Numbered from the stretch's first letter, positions 1-12,678 are shown. The stretch is DNA of 64,000 bases from Proteiniphilum sp. UBA4977 (GCA_002398565.1 DGZP01000039.1:36364-100363), one strand, 5' to 3'. The notes: generated from the sequence alone by a model not told the origin. A program made the numbers and translations.

Positions 1-47
1 TTATTATAGTGAGAATTTTCACATTTTTATTTTCTAAATTTATTAAC

Positions 48-3000
48 ATGAGGGAAAAACAGAAATTTTTCAAAGAGCCATTTGCATACAGGCTGGTTTT
101 ATTTGTATTGTGTGCGGCCTTTACAGCGAATCTGTCGGCTCAGAATCAAAAAACTATTTCCGGGAATATCACCGAAGAGAATGGTGTTTCTGTGATAGGT
201 GCTTCCGTTTTTGTAAAAGGAACTACGACCGGTACCGTAAGTGATATCGATGGTAATTTTTCTTTATCGGTGCCCGAATCATCAGTAATTACCATATCTT
301 ATATAGGATATCACCCACAGGAGATCCCTGTTGCAGGGAAAACACATCTCTCTATCGTGCTAAAAGAGGACAACCAACTGTTGGACGAGTTGGTTGTAAT
401 CGGATATGGTGTGATGAAAAAAAGAGATCTCACAGGCGCTGTATCATCGGTTTCGGGGGAGACGATGAAGGACAAGCCGGTAGCCAGTATCGGGGAAGCG
501 CTTCAGGGACGGGCTGCAGGTGTGCAGGTTATCTCCTCCGGTAAACCGGGTGACAATGTCTCCTTCCGCATCAGGGGAATCAGCACTATCAATAACAGCG
601 AACCGCTTCTGGTTATAGACGGGGTACCCACGGACCTGGGAATCAATTCCCTGAATATGGAAGATGTGGAAACCGTGGATGTGCTCAAAGATGCTTCTGC
701 CACTGCCATTTACGGGTCGCGGGGGGCAAACGGCGTCATATTGGTTACCACGAAGAAGGGCAAATCGGGTGACGGATCTATCTCATTCAGTGCGAACTGG
801 GGAGTACAAACTGCTACCGGCATGCCACAGATGTTGAATGCTACACAGTTTGCCTCGTTACATAACGAGATGATTGCTAATTATAACCAGTTGGCCTCCT
901 CCCCGCTGACACAGCGCGCCGACTTTGCTGATCCAACGGTCTGGGGTGAAGGTACCGACTGGCTTGATGAACTCTTCCGTTCGGCGAGAATGAGAAACTA
1001 TACGGTTTCCTATTCCGGAGGTAGTGATAAGGGAAATTATTATGTGTCGGGAGGAGTATTCGATCAGGACGGTGTTGTGTCTAATACATCATACCGACGA
1101 TACACGGTGCAGTTCAATAGCGAATCGAACGTGCGTTCATGGATAAAATTCGGGAACAATATAACCCTGAGTCACGATATCAAGAAACAGGGTTCTTATG
1201 ATATTCGCGGTACGATGGCCTCGCTGCCTACGCAGCCTGTTTACAACGAAGATGGTTCTTACTCCGGTCCCGGAGAACCGGCTTATCAGTACGGGGATAT
1301 ACGCAATCCTATTGGAACAGCAACACTTAGTCGAAACAGAACCAACGGATACAACGTGCTTGGAAATATCTTCGCTGAGATAAAACCGGCAGATAAACTT
1401 ACTTTTAAGTCACTGGGTGGCATCGACTTCAAGTTTTGGGATCAGAACAGCTTTAGTCCCAAATATGACTGGAAGCCTATCCCACAGCCGCAGTCTTCAC
1501 TGTATGAAGAGTCGAATAAAAGTCTTACCTATCTGTGGGATAATACGCTTACTTACCTCGACACCTTCGCAGATAAACACAACGTCAACGTGATGATTGG
1601 TTCCAGCGCCCAGAATAACTTGTATAACCGCATGAACGCAAGTGTGCAGGGATTCCTGAGTGATAATAACAGCCAGTTAAATAACGGGCTTACCGACCCC
1701 ACCGTCGGGGGTACCAAAAACGATTGGGCTATCCTCTCGTTTATGGGGCGAGCCAATTACAATTACGACAACAAATATCTTTTCACCGCAACAATCCGTC
1801 GCGACGGCTCCTCCCGATTTTCCAAAGAAAACAGGTGGGGTACTTTTCCCTCGTTCTCCGCAGCTTGGCGCTTGTCGGAAGAATCTTTCTTCCACGCAAA
1901 CGAATGGATCGACGATGTGAAAGTCCGTTTGGGATACGGAGAAACGGGAAACCAGGGAGGTATAGACAACTACGCCTATTTTACCCGGTTGAAAACGGGA
2001 CAGTATGTGTTCAACGGTACACCGGTTTCTACGCTCTATCCGCTGGTGATGCCCAATCAGGATGTACAATGGGAGACGGTAAGGCAGTTTAATGCCGGGG
2101 TGGATCTCTCTTTATTGAATCAACGGATTAATCTGACGCTTGATGCTTACCTGAAAAATACAAGCGATATGCTGGTGCCGATGTCAGTACCCATCACAAC
2201 AGGTTATTCAGACATTTACGTGCCTAGTGTAAATGCCGGAGAGATTAGGAACAAAGGGCTTGAGCTGACTGTCTCCTCCAGAAACCTCACGGGCCAGTTT
2301 GAATGGGATACCGATTTCAATGTTTCTTACAATAAGAATGAAGTAATCAAAATGAATGACGGTATTGCCCTGTTTACCGGTGGGGATATCAATATGACTA
2401 AAGTGCAGGTGAGTGCCGAAGGACGACCTGTGAACGCGTTCTATGGTTATGTAACCAACGGCATCTTCCAGAATCAGGAGGAGGTGGACCGGTATGCTAC
2501 GCAGGTAACCGGCGGAACAGCACCTGGCGATATCAAGTTTCGTGATCTTGACAACAACGGAGTCATCAATGCCGATGACCGTACCTTTATCGGTAATCCA
2601 TTCCCTGAATGGACGTTCTCCATGAACAACAGCTTTGCTTACGGAAATTTCGACCTGCAGGTCTTTTTCCAGGGTGTGGCCGGAAACGACATTTACAATG
2701 CCAACAGAATATGGCAGGAAAGTATGTCAGTCCCGCAAAACCAGACGACAAAAGTGTTGGACCGCTGGACAGGAGAAGGAACAAGTAACAGTGTTCCGCG
2801 TGCTGTCTACAGCGACCCCAATCAGAATGTACGCCATTCCAACCGGTTTATCGAGGATGGATCATACCTTCGTTTGAAAAATCTCACGTTAGGATATACG
2901 TTGCCGAAATCAGTAGCACAGAAGGCTCAACTAAGTATGGCACGACTCTATCTCTCTTGCCAGAACCTCTTTACATTGACCGGTTATTCTGGTTTTGATC

Positions 3001-3083
3001 CTGAAGTAGGGGCAGGAGGTGTCGATCTCGGCACCTATCCGGTAACACGTACAATCAGTTTAGGCCTAAATATTCAATTTTAA
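48..3083 (+). CDS. SusC-like TonB-dependent outer-membrane receptor (dextran-type PUL)
   Basis: Outer-membrane transporter that, with the SusD protein encoded next, imports glucan oligosaccharides using TonB energy. About 1011 aa. After the signal peptide (cleavage near NLSAQ) comes a carboxypeptidase-like domain (KTISGNITEENGVSVIGASV), then the TonB-box/plug region (LVVIGYGVMKKRDLTG, VIDGVPTDLG, DATAIYGSRGANGVILVTTKKG) and a 22-strand-type barrel ending in the aromatic SLGLNIQF. I chose the ATG at 48 because it directly precedes a normal signal peptide; the GTG at 9 would add 13 residues without a function. It is the first gene of an operon with SusD 11 bp downstream. The promoter lies outside the window or in the first 47 bp. 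Confidence 0.95.
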   Translation: MREKQKFFKEPFAYRLVLFVLCAAFTANLSAQNQKTISGNITEENGVSVIGASVFVKGTTTGTVSDIDGNFSLSVPESSVITISYIGYHPQEIPVAGKTHLSIVLKEDNQLLDELVVIGYGVMKKRDLTGAVSSVSGETMKDKPVASIGEALQGRAAGVQVISSGKPGDNVSFRIRGISTINNSEPLLVIDGVPTDLGINSLNMEDVETVDVLKDASATAIYGSRGANGVILVTTKKGKSGDGSISFSANWGVQTATGMPQMLNATQFASLHNEMIANYNQLASSPLTQRADFADPTVWGEGTDWLDELFRSARMRNYTVSYSGGSDKGNYYVSGGVFDQDGVVSNTSYRRYTVQFNSESNVRSWIKFGNNITLSHDIKKQGSYDIRGTMASLPTQPVYNEDGSYSGPGEPAYQYGDIRNPIGTATLSRNRTNGYNVLGNIFAEIKPADKLTFKSLGGIDFKFWDQNSFSPKYDWKPIPQPQSSLYEESNKSLTYLWDNTLTYLDTFADKHNVNVMIGSSAQNNLYNRMNASVQGFLSDNNSQLNNGLTDPTVGGTKNDWAILSFMGRANYNYDNKYLFTATIRRDGSSRFSKENRWGTFPSFSAAWRLSEESFFHANEWIDDVKVRLGYGETGNQGGIDNYAYFTRLKTGQYVFNGTPVSTLYPLVMPNQDVQWETVRQFNAGVDLSLLNQRINLTLDAYLKNTSDMLVPMSVPITTGYSDIYVPSVNAGEIRNKGLELTVSSRNLTGQFEWDTDFNVSYNKNEVIKMNDGIALFTGGDINMTKVQVSAEGRPVNAFYGYVTNGIFQNQEEVDRYATQVTGGTAPGDIKFRDLDNNGVINADDRTFIGNPFPEWTFSMNNSFAYGNFDLQVFFQGVAGNDIYNANRIWQESMSVPQNQTTKVLDRWTGEGTSNSVPRAVYSDPNQNVRHSNRFIEDGSYLRLKNLTLGYTLPKSVAQKAQLSMARLYLSCQNLFTLTGYSGFDPEVGAGGVDLGTYPVTRTISLGLNIQF

Positions 3084-3094
3084 TCGATGACAAT

Positions 3095-4585
3095 ATGAGA
3101 AAAATAGCATATATAATTGGACTTTTATCGGTATTGACACTCTTTGGATCCTGCTCCGATTTTTTGGATAAAGTTCCGTATGAAGACCCAAGTGCCGAGG
3201 CTCTCACGGACGAAGCGTCGGCTATTGCCCTGGTAAATGGGGCTTATCAGCCGCTACAGCGTCCCAAATTATACAACATGAGAATCTGGACGCTCGATAT
3301 CATTGCAGGAAACAGCGAAGTGGGTGCTGGTGGAGGCACCGACGGGATAGAGACTGTTACCTTGGCAAATTTTGTAGCTACAGCCGACAATGCAGCTGCA
3401 CTGGACATATGGCGAGGTCCCAATCCCGGGATACTATACTGCAATACGGTATTGGAAAATGTGCCGAAGATGGATATCGACGAATCGTTGAAAAACCGTT
3501 CTATCGGAGAAGCGAAGTTTCTTCGTGCCAACTATTATTTCATTCTGGTGCAGCTTTTCGGAGATGTCCCGATGACAGTCTCCACACCGAAGCCTGGAGA
3601 CAACCTGCTGCCCGAACGTACCGACAAGATGACCATCTACAACGAGGTGATAATTCCTGACTTGAAGGATGCAATTGAATTGTTGCCGGTCAGGGAAGCA
3701 TATTCGGGAAGCGACATCGGCCGTGCTTCCAAGGGTGCGGCTGCCGGCATGCTGGCAAAGGTTTATCTGACATTGGGAATGTATGCAGAATCACTACAGA
3801 TGAGTGAGCTGGTAGAGAGCCTCGGTTATACCCTGAATTCCGATTACAGCGATAGCTTCGGGGGTGAGGAACGGCATAAGAACACAGCAGAATCTCTATT
3901 TGAAGTGCAATATTACGGACTGACCAAGGCTGGTTTCTGGAGTGATGAAAACCAGGCCAACTGGCTAAGTACCTACATGGGTCCGCGTAATACAGGATGG
4001 GTTGGCGGTGCTTATGGCTGGAACCAACCGACACAGGAGTTCGTGGACCAATATGAGAATGGAGATTTGCGTAAAGACAAAACCATCCTGTATGAGGGAG
4101 GTCCCGATTTCGACGGCAAATCATACAAGGCGAATATGTCGAACACGGGTTACAATGTTCGGAAGTTCCTTGTGCCGCTGTCCGTCTCTCCCGATTATAA
4201 TACCAACTCTGCAAATGTTGTGGTATTGCGTTTTGCCGATGTGTTGTTGATGAAAGCTGAAGCGCTGAATGAGCTGGGAAGAACAACAGAAGCAGAAGAA
4301 CCATTATACCAGGTGCGTAAAAGGGCAGGCCTGACAAATAGGGGAGATGTGGAGAATCTCACAACCGAACAGATGAGAGAGAAAATCAGAAATGAACGTC
4401 GCATTGAACTGGCCTTCGAAGGACATCGCTGGTTCGATATCATCAGGTGGGATAACGGACAATATGCCTTGGATTTCCTGCACTCCATCGGTAAAATCAA
4501 CGCGACGCAGAAACACCTGTTGTTTCCTATCCCGCAAAAGGAGAGGGATGCCAATCCTAATCTCACACAAAATCAAGGATATTAA
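3095..4585 (+). CDS. SusD/RagB-family glycan-binding lipoprotein
   Basis: Surface lipoprotein that caps the SusC channel and binds the incoming glycan. 496 aa, normal for the family. A lipoprotein signal ends at the Cys of LTLFGSCSDF. The N-terminal SusD-like region contains the family's LVNGAYQPLQ and AKFLRANYYFILVQLFGDVP segments, and the C-terminal RagB half contains the typical EALNELGR...VRKRAGL and IRNERRIELAFEGHRWFDIIRW motifs. It follows SusC by 11 bp and precedes the SusE/F-like gene by 20 bp, so one transcript is expected. The substrate, probably dextran, is inferred from the GH66 gene downstream. Confidence 0.95.
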   Translation: MRKIAYIIGLLSVLTLFGSCSDFLDKVPYEDPSAEALTDEASAIALVNGAYQPLQRPKLYNMRIWTLDIIAGNSEVGAGGGTDGIETVTLANFVATADNAAALDIWRGPNPGILYCNTVLENVPKMDIDESLKNRSIGEAKFLRANYYFILVQLFGDVPMTVSTPKPGDNLLPERTDKMTIYNEVIIPDLKDAIELLPVREAYSGSDIGRASKGAAAGMLAKVYLTLGMYAESLQMSELVESLGYTLNSDYSDSFGGEERHKNTAESLFEVQYYGLTKAGFWSDENQANWLSTYMGPRNTGWVGGAYGWNQPTQEFVDQYENGDLRKDKTILYEGGPDFDGKSYKANMSNTGYNVRKFLVPLSVSPDYNTNSANVVVLRFADVLLMKAEALNELGRTTEAEEPLYQVRKRAGLTNRGDVENLTTEQMREKIRNERRIELAFEGHRWFDIIRWDNGQYALDFLHSIGKINATQKHLLFPIPQKERDANPNLTQNQGY

Positions 4586-4605
4586 TATCAAAAAGAGAGA
4601 CTGTT

Positions 4606-6048
4606 ATGAAGATATACAGATTACTATTTTTACTGTCGTTGTGGGTCACACTGTTTGTAGGGTGTGCCGACGATAATTACATGGAACTGGACAAGGGAAG
4701 CAGTCCCCTTGAAATAACTGCTTCATTGGCTGAAATCGAGCTGGATGCTGCAAATCCGACTTCGGAAGCCCTGAAATTGTCATGGACAACCGGTTCCAAC
4801 CAAGGTACCAATGCCGGAATCAGCTATACCTTTCAGATGGATTTGCAGGGTGACAACTTTGCAGGAGGCGTATCGATTGATTTGGGAAGGGGTGTATACG
4901 AAAAAATTTACAAGAACGAAGAGCTGAATGAGATATTGCTAAATAATTTTGGTGTTGAAGTAAATAAGGAGGTGGTGCTGGAGGTCCGTGTTAAAGCCAC
5001 TGTCGCTGCAGAGGGTATCGAACCGGAGATTTCGAACCTGCAACGCCTCTCGGTTAAAACACACAAACCGATTACCAAGACACTGTACATGCTGGGTGAT
5101 GCTACACCCAACGGATGGAATGCCGACGATGCCACCGAAATGCGCCCCATCAGCAATGTTCCCAAAGGGTTTACCTGGACCGGATCGCTTTCGCCAGGAA
5201 AATTCAAATTTATCGCCACGCCGGGAGAGTTTGCTCCCTCTTACAACAAGGGAGAGAGCGATACGAAACTCTATCTGCGCGAAAGTTTTGATGATCCCTA
5301 CGACGAACAGTTCGAAATAACTGAAGGAGGAACCTATACGGTAAAAGTGAATTTGATTACGCTGACAATCAGTATTGTAAGAGGTGAAGGACCGGAATAT
5401 AGCGAATTGTGGTTTGTAGGCAATCCCACCGGATGGAGTTTTCAGCCGATGGCCGTGAATCCTGTGGATCCGTTTATCTTCCATTACAATGGTGACCTTT
5501 CAGCCGGGGGTGAATTTAAAATAGGAACTGCCGCGGTAAACTGGGACGCACTCTTTTTCCGTCCCACTGTTGATAAGACAGCAGAAGGCATAGGCCTCGA
5601 TGTGGACAAATGGGCGGGTGATCCTGATTATAAATGGAACATTACTGGCGGCGTATATAAAATCAAACTGGATACACGGGACATGAAGATAGATATCGTT
5701 CCATTTGTGCCATTTGAAATGATTTACCTCGTAGGCGATGCTTCACCCAACGGGTGGGATATTGGCAATGCCACTCCCATGACGGCCACAGCCGATCCCT
5801 ACAAGTTCACATGGAGTGGATCACTTAAGGGCGGAGAGCTGAAGTTTACATGCGACAAGCAATCCGATTGGAATGGTGCCTGGTTTATTGCGAGCGAAGC
5901 AGATAAATCACCTACGGGGCAGACAGAACAGATGTTGTTTAATTATCCCGGGGCTGGCGTGGACTACAAGTGGAGGATTTCGGAATCCGGCACTTATAAA
6001 ATCGAACTCGATCAGTTAAAAGAAACCATCACCATTCAAAAACAATAA
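4606..6048 (+). CDS. SusE/SusF-like surface glycan-binding lipoprotein with three starch-binding-type modules
   Basis: 480-aa lipoprotein (lipobox before the Cys in TLFVGCADD). An N-terminal immunoglobulin-like SusE domain occupies roughly residues 20-150. Three repeated beta-sandwich modules start near residues 158, 265 and 372, each opening with a version of LYMLGDATPNGW (LWFVGNPTGW and IYLVGDASPNGW in the second and third) and ending in a strand such as TYKIELDQLKETITI. This is the architecture of SusE/SusF, which hold alpha-glucans at the cell surface without hydrolysing them. The position after SusC/SusD is also typical. The conserved Trp in each module may contact sugar, but I cannot assign ligands without an alignment. 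Confidence 0.9.
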   Translation: MKIYRLLFLLSLWVTLFVGCADDNYMELDKGSSPLEITASLAEIELDAANPTSEALKLSWTTGSNQGTNAGISYTFQMDLQGDNFAGGVSIDLGRGVYEKIYKNEELNEILLNNFGVEVNKEVVLEVRVKATVAAEGIEPEISNLQRLSVKTHKPITKTLYMLGDATPNGWNADDATEMRPISNVPKGFTWTGSLSPGKFKFIATPGEFAPSYNKGESDTKLYLRESFDDPYDEQFEITEGGTYTVKVNLITLTISIVRGEGPEYSELWFVGNPTGWSFQPMAVNPVDPFIFHYNGDLSAGGEFKIGTAAVNWDALFFRPTVDKTAEGIGLDVDKWAGDPDYKWNITGGVYKIKLDTRDMKIDIVPFVPFEMIYLVGDASPNGWDIGNATPMTATADPYKFTWSGSLKGGELKFTCDKQSDWNGAWFIASEADKSPTGQTEQMLFNYPGAGVDYKWRISESGTYKIELDQLKETITIQKQ

Positions 6049-6060
6049 ACAAACAGGGAT

Positions 6061-6094
6061 GATCTACCGCACCGGATGAGCGGTGCGGCAGATC
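6061..6094 (+). terminator. Intra-operon hairpin between the binding-protein and GH66 genes
   Basis: The 5' arm at 6061-6074 and the 3' arm at 6081-6094 pair over 14 positions with one A/C mismatch, around the loop GATGAG. The inner stem CCGCACCG/CGGTGCGG is perfect. No T-run follows and the GH66 start codon is only 14 bp away. It may therefore act as an attenuator, an RNA processing site or a 3'-end stabiliser for the SusCDE message, rather than as a full terminator. Confidence 0.6.
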
Positions 6095-6107
6095 TCCGAT
6101 TCAAATT

Positions 6108-7862
6108 ATGATCAAAAAAATCACCTTTCTGTTTTTAATCTGTTTGCTGACATTGACTTCATGCAAAGATGATTATGATACAAAAAATAATCCGATAACT
6201 TACGGCGATACCTATCTGTCGGTCGACATCACAACCGATAAGTCGGTATACAAACCAGGGGAGACTGTCCGTTTTACGCTGAAAGAAAAACCTTCCGGTA
6301 ACCCAAAAGTGCGTTATTCGCACCTGGGAAAAGTAATAAAGGAGGAGGAGCTGCAGGGGACGAGCTGGTCATGGATTACACCGGCAGAAGATTTCAAAGG
6401 GTATATGGTGGATATTTATGAAGTTGATGGAAAAGAAGAAAAGATTTATCACACCATTGCTGTGGATGTTTCTTCCGACTGGACAAAGTTTCCCCGTTAC
6501 GGCTTTCTCTCTTCGTATGGTGATCTGTCGAAGACGCAGATCGGGAAAAATATTGAGCTTTTAAACCGTTATCACATAAATGGGGTACAATTTTATGACT
6601 GGATGCACGACCACCACCGCCCGCTGGCAGGAACCGTAGATAATCCGCTGTCCCAGTGGCCCGATCTCATTGGTCGTACCAACTATCTCTCTACAGTGAA
6701 AAGTTATATTGATGCCATGCACGGGAGAGGAATGAAAGCGATGTTTTACAATCTCGCATTTGGCGCATTGAGCAATGCGGCGGCGGATGGTGTAAAGGAA
6801 GAGTGGTATATTTTCAAGGATTCCAACCGCTCAGTCAAAGACAGTCACCATCTTGATTCCCCCTTTCGCAGTAGCATTTACCTCACAAATCCGGCAAACA
6901 ATGCGTGGCAGAACTATCTCATAGCACGTCATAACGATGTATACCGGGTATTCGATTTCGACGGTTATCATATTGATCAGCTGGGTAACCGGGGAGCAGT
7001 ATACGATTATAACGGTAATCTGCTAAAGTTGGAGGAGACTTATGCGTCTTTTATAGCAGCCATGAAGCAGTCCCGTCCCGACAAAAGGTTGGTGATGAAT
7101 GCGGTTAGCCAGTTTGGGCAGAGTTATATATCCCAAAACGAGGTCGATTTTCTCTATACCGAAGTGTGGGATGAAAGCAAAACTTTTGGAGAGCTGGCAA
7201 ATGTGATCCTTGAAAACAATGCCTATTCGGATAACAAGAAGCAGACCGTGCTGGCTGCTTATGTTAACTATGCAAAATCCAGCAGCTCTGGTTATGTAAA
7301 CGCACCGGGTGTATTGTTGACCAACGCGGTGATATTCTCGTTCGGAGGAGCTCACCTTGAACTGGGTGAACACTACCTGGCAAACGAATACTTCCCCAAT
7401 TCGAATCTGCAGATGAAGAAAGAGTTAAAGGAGGCTTTGGTTTGTTACTACGATTTTCTTGTGGCTTATCAGAATCTTTTACGTGACGGAGGAGCGTTTG
7501 CCTCGTTCAATGTGCAGTCGGACAACAACCAGGCCAGGTTTGAAAACTGGCCTGCATCAAAGGGAGCCGTAGCCGTTACTGGCAAAAGATTTACTGACAA
7601 GGAAGTAATCCATCTGCTTAATTTCTCTAATGCAAACTCCATGGAGTGGAGAGATACCAATGGAACCCAAAAAGAGCCTCTGGCCATCATCGGTACTGAA
7701 ATAAAAGTAACAGTGACCCGTCCTGTGAAGAAAATCTGGTTTGCTTCACCCGATATAAATGGAGGAGCAGCCAGAACGCTCGACTTCACACAGGCAGGGA
7801 ATGAAGTCAGGTTCACACTTCCGTCGTTGAAGTATTGGGACATGATTGTCATCGAGTATTAA
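6108..7862 (+). CDS. GH66 endo-dextranase-like lipoprotein
   Basis: 584-aa lipoprotein (Cys in LTLTSCKDD), so probably exposed on the surface, where it would cut alpha-1,6-glucan into importable oligosaccharides. An N-terminal immunoglobulin-like domain (about 35-125) is followed by the GH66 barrel starting at RYGFLSSYGDLS. The candidate nucleophile is Asp290 in FDGYHIDQLGN and the candidate acid/base is Glu352 in FLYTEVWDES, matching the Asp/Glu pair of GH66 dextranases. A C-terminal beta domain follows (about 500-584). Some GH66 members are cycloisomaltooligosaccharide glucanotransferases, but those carry an inserted CBM35 domain that I do not see here. The gene sits after a hairpin and 21 bp before GH31. 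Confidence 0.88.
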   Translation: MIKKITFLFLICLLTLTSCKDDYDTKNNPITYGDTYLSVDITTDKSVYKPGETVRFTLKEKPSGNPKVRYSHLGKVIKEEELQGTSWSWITPAEDFKGYMVDIYEVDGKEEKIYHTIAVDVSSDWTKFPRYGFLSSYGDLSKTQIGKNIELLNRYHINGVQFYDWMHDHHRPLAGTVDNPLSQWPDLIGRTNYLSTVKSYIDAMHGRGMKAMFYNLAFGALSNAAADGVKEEWYIFKDSNRSVKDSHHLDSPFRSSIYLTNPANNAWQNYLIARHNDVYRVFDFDGYHIDQLGNRGAVYDYNGNLLKLEETYASFIAAMKQSRPDKRLVMNAVSQFGQSYISQNEVDFLYTEVWDESKTFGELANVILENNAYSDNKKQTVLAAYVNYAKSSSSGYVNAPGVLLTNAVIFSFGGAHLELGEHYLANEYFPNSNLQMKKELKEALVCYYDFLVAYQNLLRDGGAFASFNVQSDNNQARFENWPASKGAVAVTGKRFTDKEVIHLLNFSNANSMEWRDTNGTQKEPLAIIGTEIKVTVTRPVKKIWFASPDINGGAARTLDFTQAGNEVRFTLPSLKYWDMIVIEY

Positions 7863-7883
7863 CTATCACGTAAAAGAAATTTG

Positions 7884-10382
7884 ATGAAGTACCTACAATT
7901 TATATTACTGCTGACTCTCTTCACTCCTTTTGTCATCTATGCACAACAAGGTGGTAGATCGAAGGAGGTTACCTCATATACAAAAGAAGGGAATAGGGTT
8001 GTGTTTAACACGGAAGATGGATCGAGGCTGTCACTGGACTTTCTCAACAACTCCGTCGTAAAAATATGGTTCGATCCCCATGGCACATTTGTTCGCAAAA
8101 ATAAATCGTTTGCAGTAATCAATGAGGACCTCGAAAATATGGAGAAGATAGCGGTGAACGACGAACCATCATCCTACGAGATATACACTTCCAGGCTCCG
8201 TATCAGGATGAACAAGAGCCCGATGCAACTACAGATTTTTGATAAATGGCAAAAACTGTTGTTCAGTGATTATAAGGAGATCGGTCACGTGTCTGACTCC
8301 ACGGCGAAGAAAGCTTACAAGGTATTGCGAGACGACGAACAGTTTTTCGGCTTGGGAGAAAAGGCCGGGCCTCTCAATCGACGCGGACGGGAATACAAGA
8401 TGTGGAACAGCGACCGCCCCTGCTACAGTGTAAACGAGGATCCGCTATATAAAAGCATACCCTTCTTTATGAGTAGTTACCAATATGGGATTTTCCTTGA
8501 TAATACTTATAAAACAGAATTTAAATTTGGTACAGAGTCCAATGAATATTATTCGTTTGAGGCACCAGACGGAGCATTTGTCTATTACTTTATTTTCGGG
8601 AAAGATTATAAGGATATCCAGAGTCAGTATATCTCCCTGACAGGGAAACCTATTATGCCGCCTAAGTGGGCGTTTGGCTTCTCGCAAAGTCGTGGTCTTT
8701 ACACGAAAGAAGCGCAGGCACTGGAGGTGGCTGCCGAATTCCGTAAGCGTCAAATTCCATGCGATATAATCTATCAGGATATCGGTTGGACACAATATTT
8801 GCAGAATTTTGAATGGAGAGAGGGAAATTACAACAATCCGAAGCAAATGCTCTCTACTTTAAATGAGCAAGGTTTTAAAGTGATTCTTTCACAGGATCCG
8901 GTGATCTCTCAAGCAAATAGGAAACAGTGGGCAGAAGCCGACAGTCTCGGTTATTTCGTAAAGGATTCCCGAACAGGGAAAGCGTATGATATGCCCTGGC
9001 CATGGGGAGGTAACTGTGGGGTGGTGGATTTTACCATTCCGGAGGTGGCCGACTGGTGGGGTGAGTACCAGCAGAAACCATTAAATGATGGAGCTGCCGG
9101 ATTCTGGACAGATATGGGCGAACCGGCATGGAGCAATGAGGAGGACATTGATCGACTTCATATGCGGCACCATATCGGTATGCACGGTGAGATTCACAAT
9201 GTGTACGGACTGACCTGGGACAAGGTGGTAAAAGAGCAGTTTGAAAAGAGGAACCCGGGCAAACGGATATTCCAGATGACGCGTGCAGCTTATGCCGGAC
9301 TCCAGCGCTATACGTTTGGCTGGAGTGGTGACAGCGGCAATGGCAATGATCTCCTCGAAGGGTGGGGGCAACTACGGAACCAGGTGGCGATCGGTATCTC
9401 TGCCGGATTGGGAGGTATTCCGTTCTGGACAACAGATATTTCCGGTTATTGTGGTGATATTACCGATTACCCGGCGATGGCAGAACTCTACACCCGGTGG
9501 ATGCAGTTTGGCATTTTTAATCCATTGAGCCGTGCTCATCACGAAGGTGATAATGCGGTAGAACCTTGGATGTTTGGAGAAACAGCTGAGAAAAACAGTA
9601 AAGCTGCCATCGAATTGAAATATCAGCTCTTTCCTTACCTGTACACTTATGCCCGGAAGGCGCATGATACAGGATTGCCTATTATGAGGGGGCTGTTTAT
9701 GGAATATCCCTACGACGAAGTGGCACTGAAAGTTGAAGATCAGTTTATGTTTGGTGAGGAACTGCTTGTAGCACCGGTGTTGAAAAAGGGAGAAAGGGTA
9801 AAGCGTCTCTATCTGCCCGAAGGGGAATGGATTGATTTTAACGACAAAAAAACCGTTTATTTGGGTGGACAGCAAATTGCTTATCGTGCATCTTTAAATG
9901 TGATTCCCATTTTTGTAAGGAAAGGCTCCATCGTCCCGATGATGCCGGTAATGCAATATATCCACGAAAAGAAAGACTATCCGTTGTTTATTCATATTTT
10001 TCCCGACTATGAAGATGAAACGGCAGAATTCGAACTCTATGAAGATGAGGGAGAGAACCTCGAGTATCTCGATAACATCGCTTCAAGAACGCGGTTTACC
10101 TGTACTACTCTGTCCGACGGATACCGTACGGAAATTGTACCGTCGGATAATGGATTCAAACAATCGGACAAAAGGAACATGATCCTGGCTTATCATCTCG
10201 ATAAAATGCCTGTTTCGGTCACCGTGAATGGTAAAACAGCCAAAAAAACGGATGAAGCTTCTATTTACCGCACAGCGGAGAACGATGTTTCATCTATAGC
10301 ATGGTGGTGGAGCGAGGAGTCGAATGAGTGTCGAGTGAAAATACCCGATCATAGAAAAAAGATAACCATATTAATTAATTAA
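7884..10382 (+). CDS. GH31 alpha-glucosidase
   Basis: 832-aa secreted enzyme (signal peptide ending near FVIYAQQ), expected in the periplasm, where it removes glucose from the non-reducing ends of alpha-glucan oligosaccharides. It has the N-terminal GH31 beta-sandwich (about 30-250), a catalytic barrel opening at PPKWAFGFSQSR, and C-terminal beta domains. Asp410 in FWTDMGEPAW is the nucleophile position and Asp483 in FGWSGDSGN the acid/base position of GH31. ATG at 7884 is preferred over the adjacent TTG at 7881. Pairing with GH66 suggests activity on isomalto-oligosaccharides. Only the family is firm; linkage preference is inferred from context. Confidence 0.92.
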   Translation: MKYLQFILLLTLFTPFVIYAQQGGRSKEVTSYTKEGNRVVFNTEDGSRLSLDFLNNSVVKIWFDPHGTFVRKNKSFAVINEDLENMEKIAVNDEPSSYEIYTSRLRIRMNKSPMQLQIFDKWQKLLFSDYKEIGHVSDSTAKKAYKVLRDDEQFFGLGEKAGPLNRRGREYKMWNSDRPCYSVNEDPLYKSIPFFMSSYQYGIFLDNTYKTEFKFGTESNEYYSFEAPDGAFVYYFIFGKDYKDIQSQYISLTGKPIMPPKWAFGFSQSRGLYTKEAQALEVAAEFRKRQIPCDIIYQDIGWTQYLQNFEWREGNYNNPKQMLSTLNEQGFKVILSQDPVISQANRKQWAEADSLGYFVKDSRTGKAYDMPWPWGGNCGVVDFTIPEVADWWGEYQQKPLNDGAAGFWTDMGEPAWSNEEDIDRLHMRHHIGMHGEIHNVYGLTWDKVVKEQFEKRNPGKRIFQMTRAAYAGLQRYTFGWSGDSGNGNDLLEGWGQLRNQVAIGISAGLGGIPFWTTDISGYCGDITDYPAMAELYTRWMQFGIFNPLSRAHHEGDNAVEPWMFGETAEKNSKAAIELKYQLFPYLYTYARKAHDTGLPIMRGLFMEYPYDEVALKVEDQFMFGEELLVAPVLKKGERVKRLYLPEGEWIDFNDKKTVYLGGQQIAYRASLNVIPIFVRKGSIVPMMPVMQYIHEKKDYPLFIHIFPDYEDETAEFELYEDEGENLEYLDNIASRTRFTCTTLSDGYRTEIVPSDNGFKQSDKRNMILAYHLDKMPVSVTVNGKTAKKTDEASIYRTAENDVSSIAWWWSEESNECRVKIPDHRKKITILIN

Positions 10383-10405
10383 AAGCATATAAAAGAATCC
10401 ATTGT

Positions 10406-12678
<2,273 letters not shown>

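Noticed and set aside
1677..2069. Minus-strand frame of 130 codons inside the first SusC gene
   Set aside because: Antisense to conserved barrel sequence; no start signal or recognisable domain.
3690..4337. Long minus-strand open frame (215 codons) inside the first SusD gene
   Set aside because: It lies wholly antisense to a confident SusD gene, has no family motifs and an unnatural composition; it is a shadow of the real frame.
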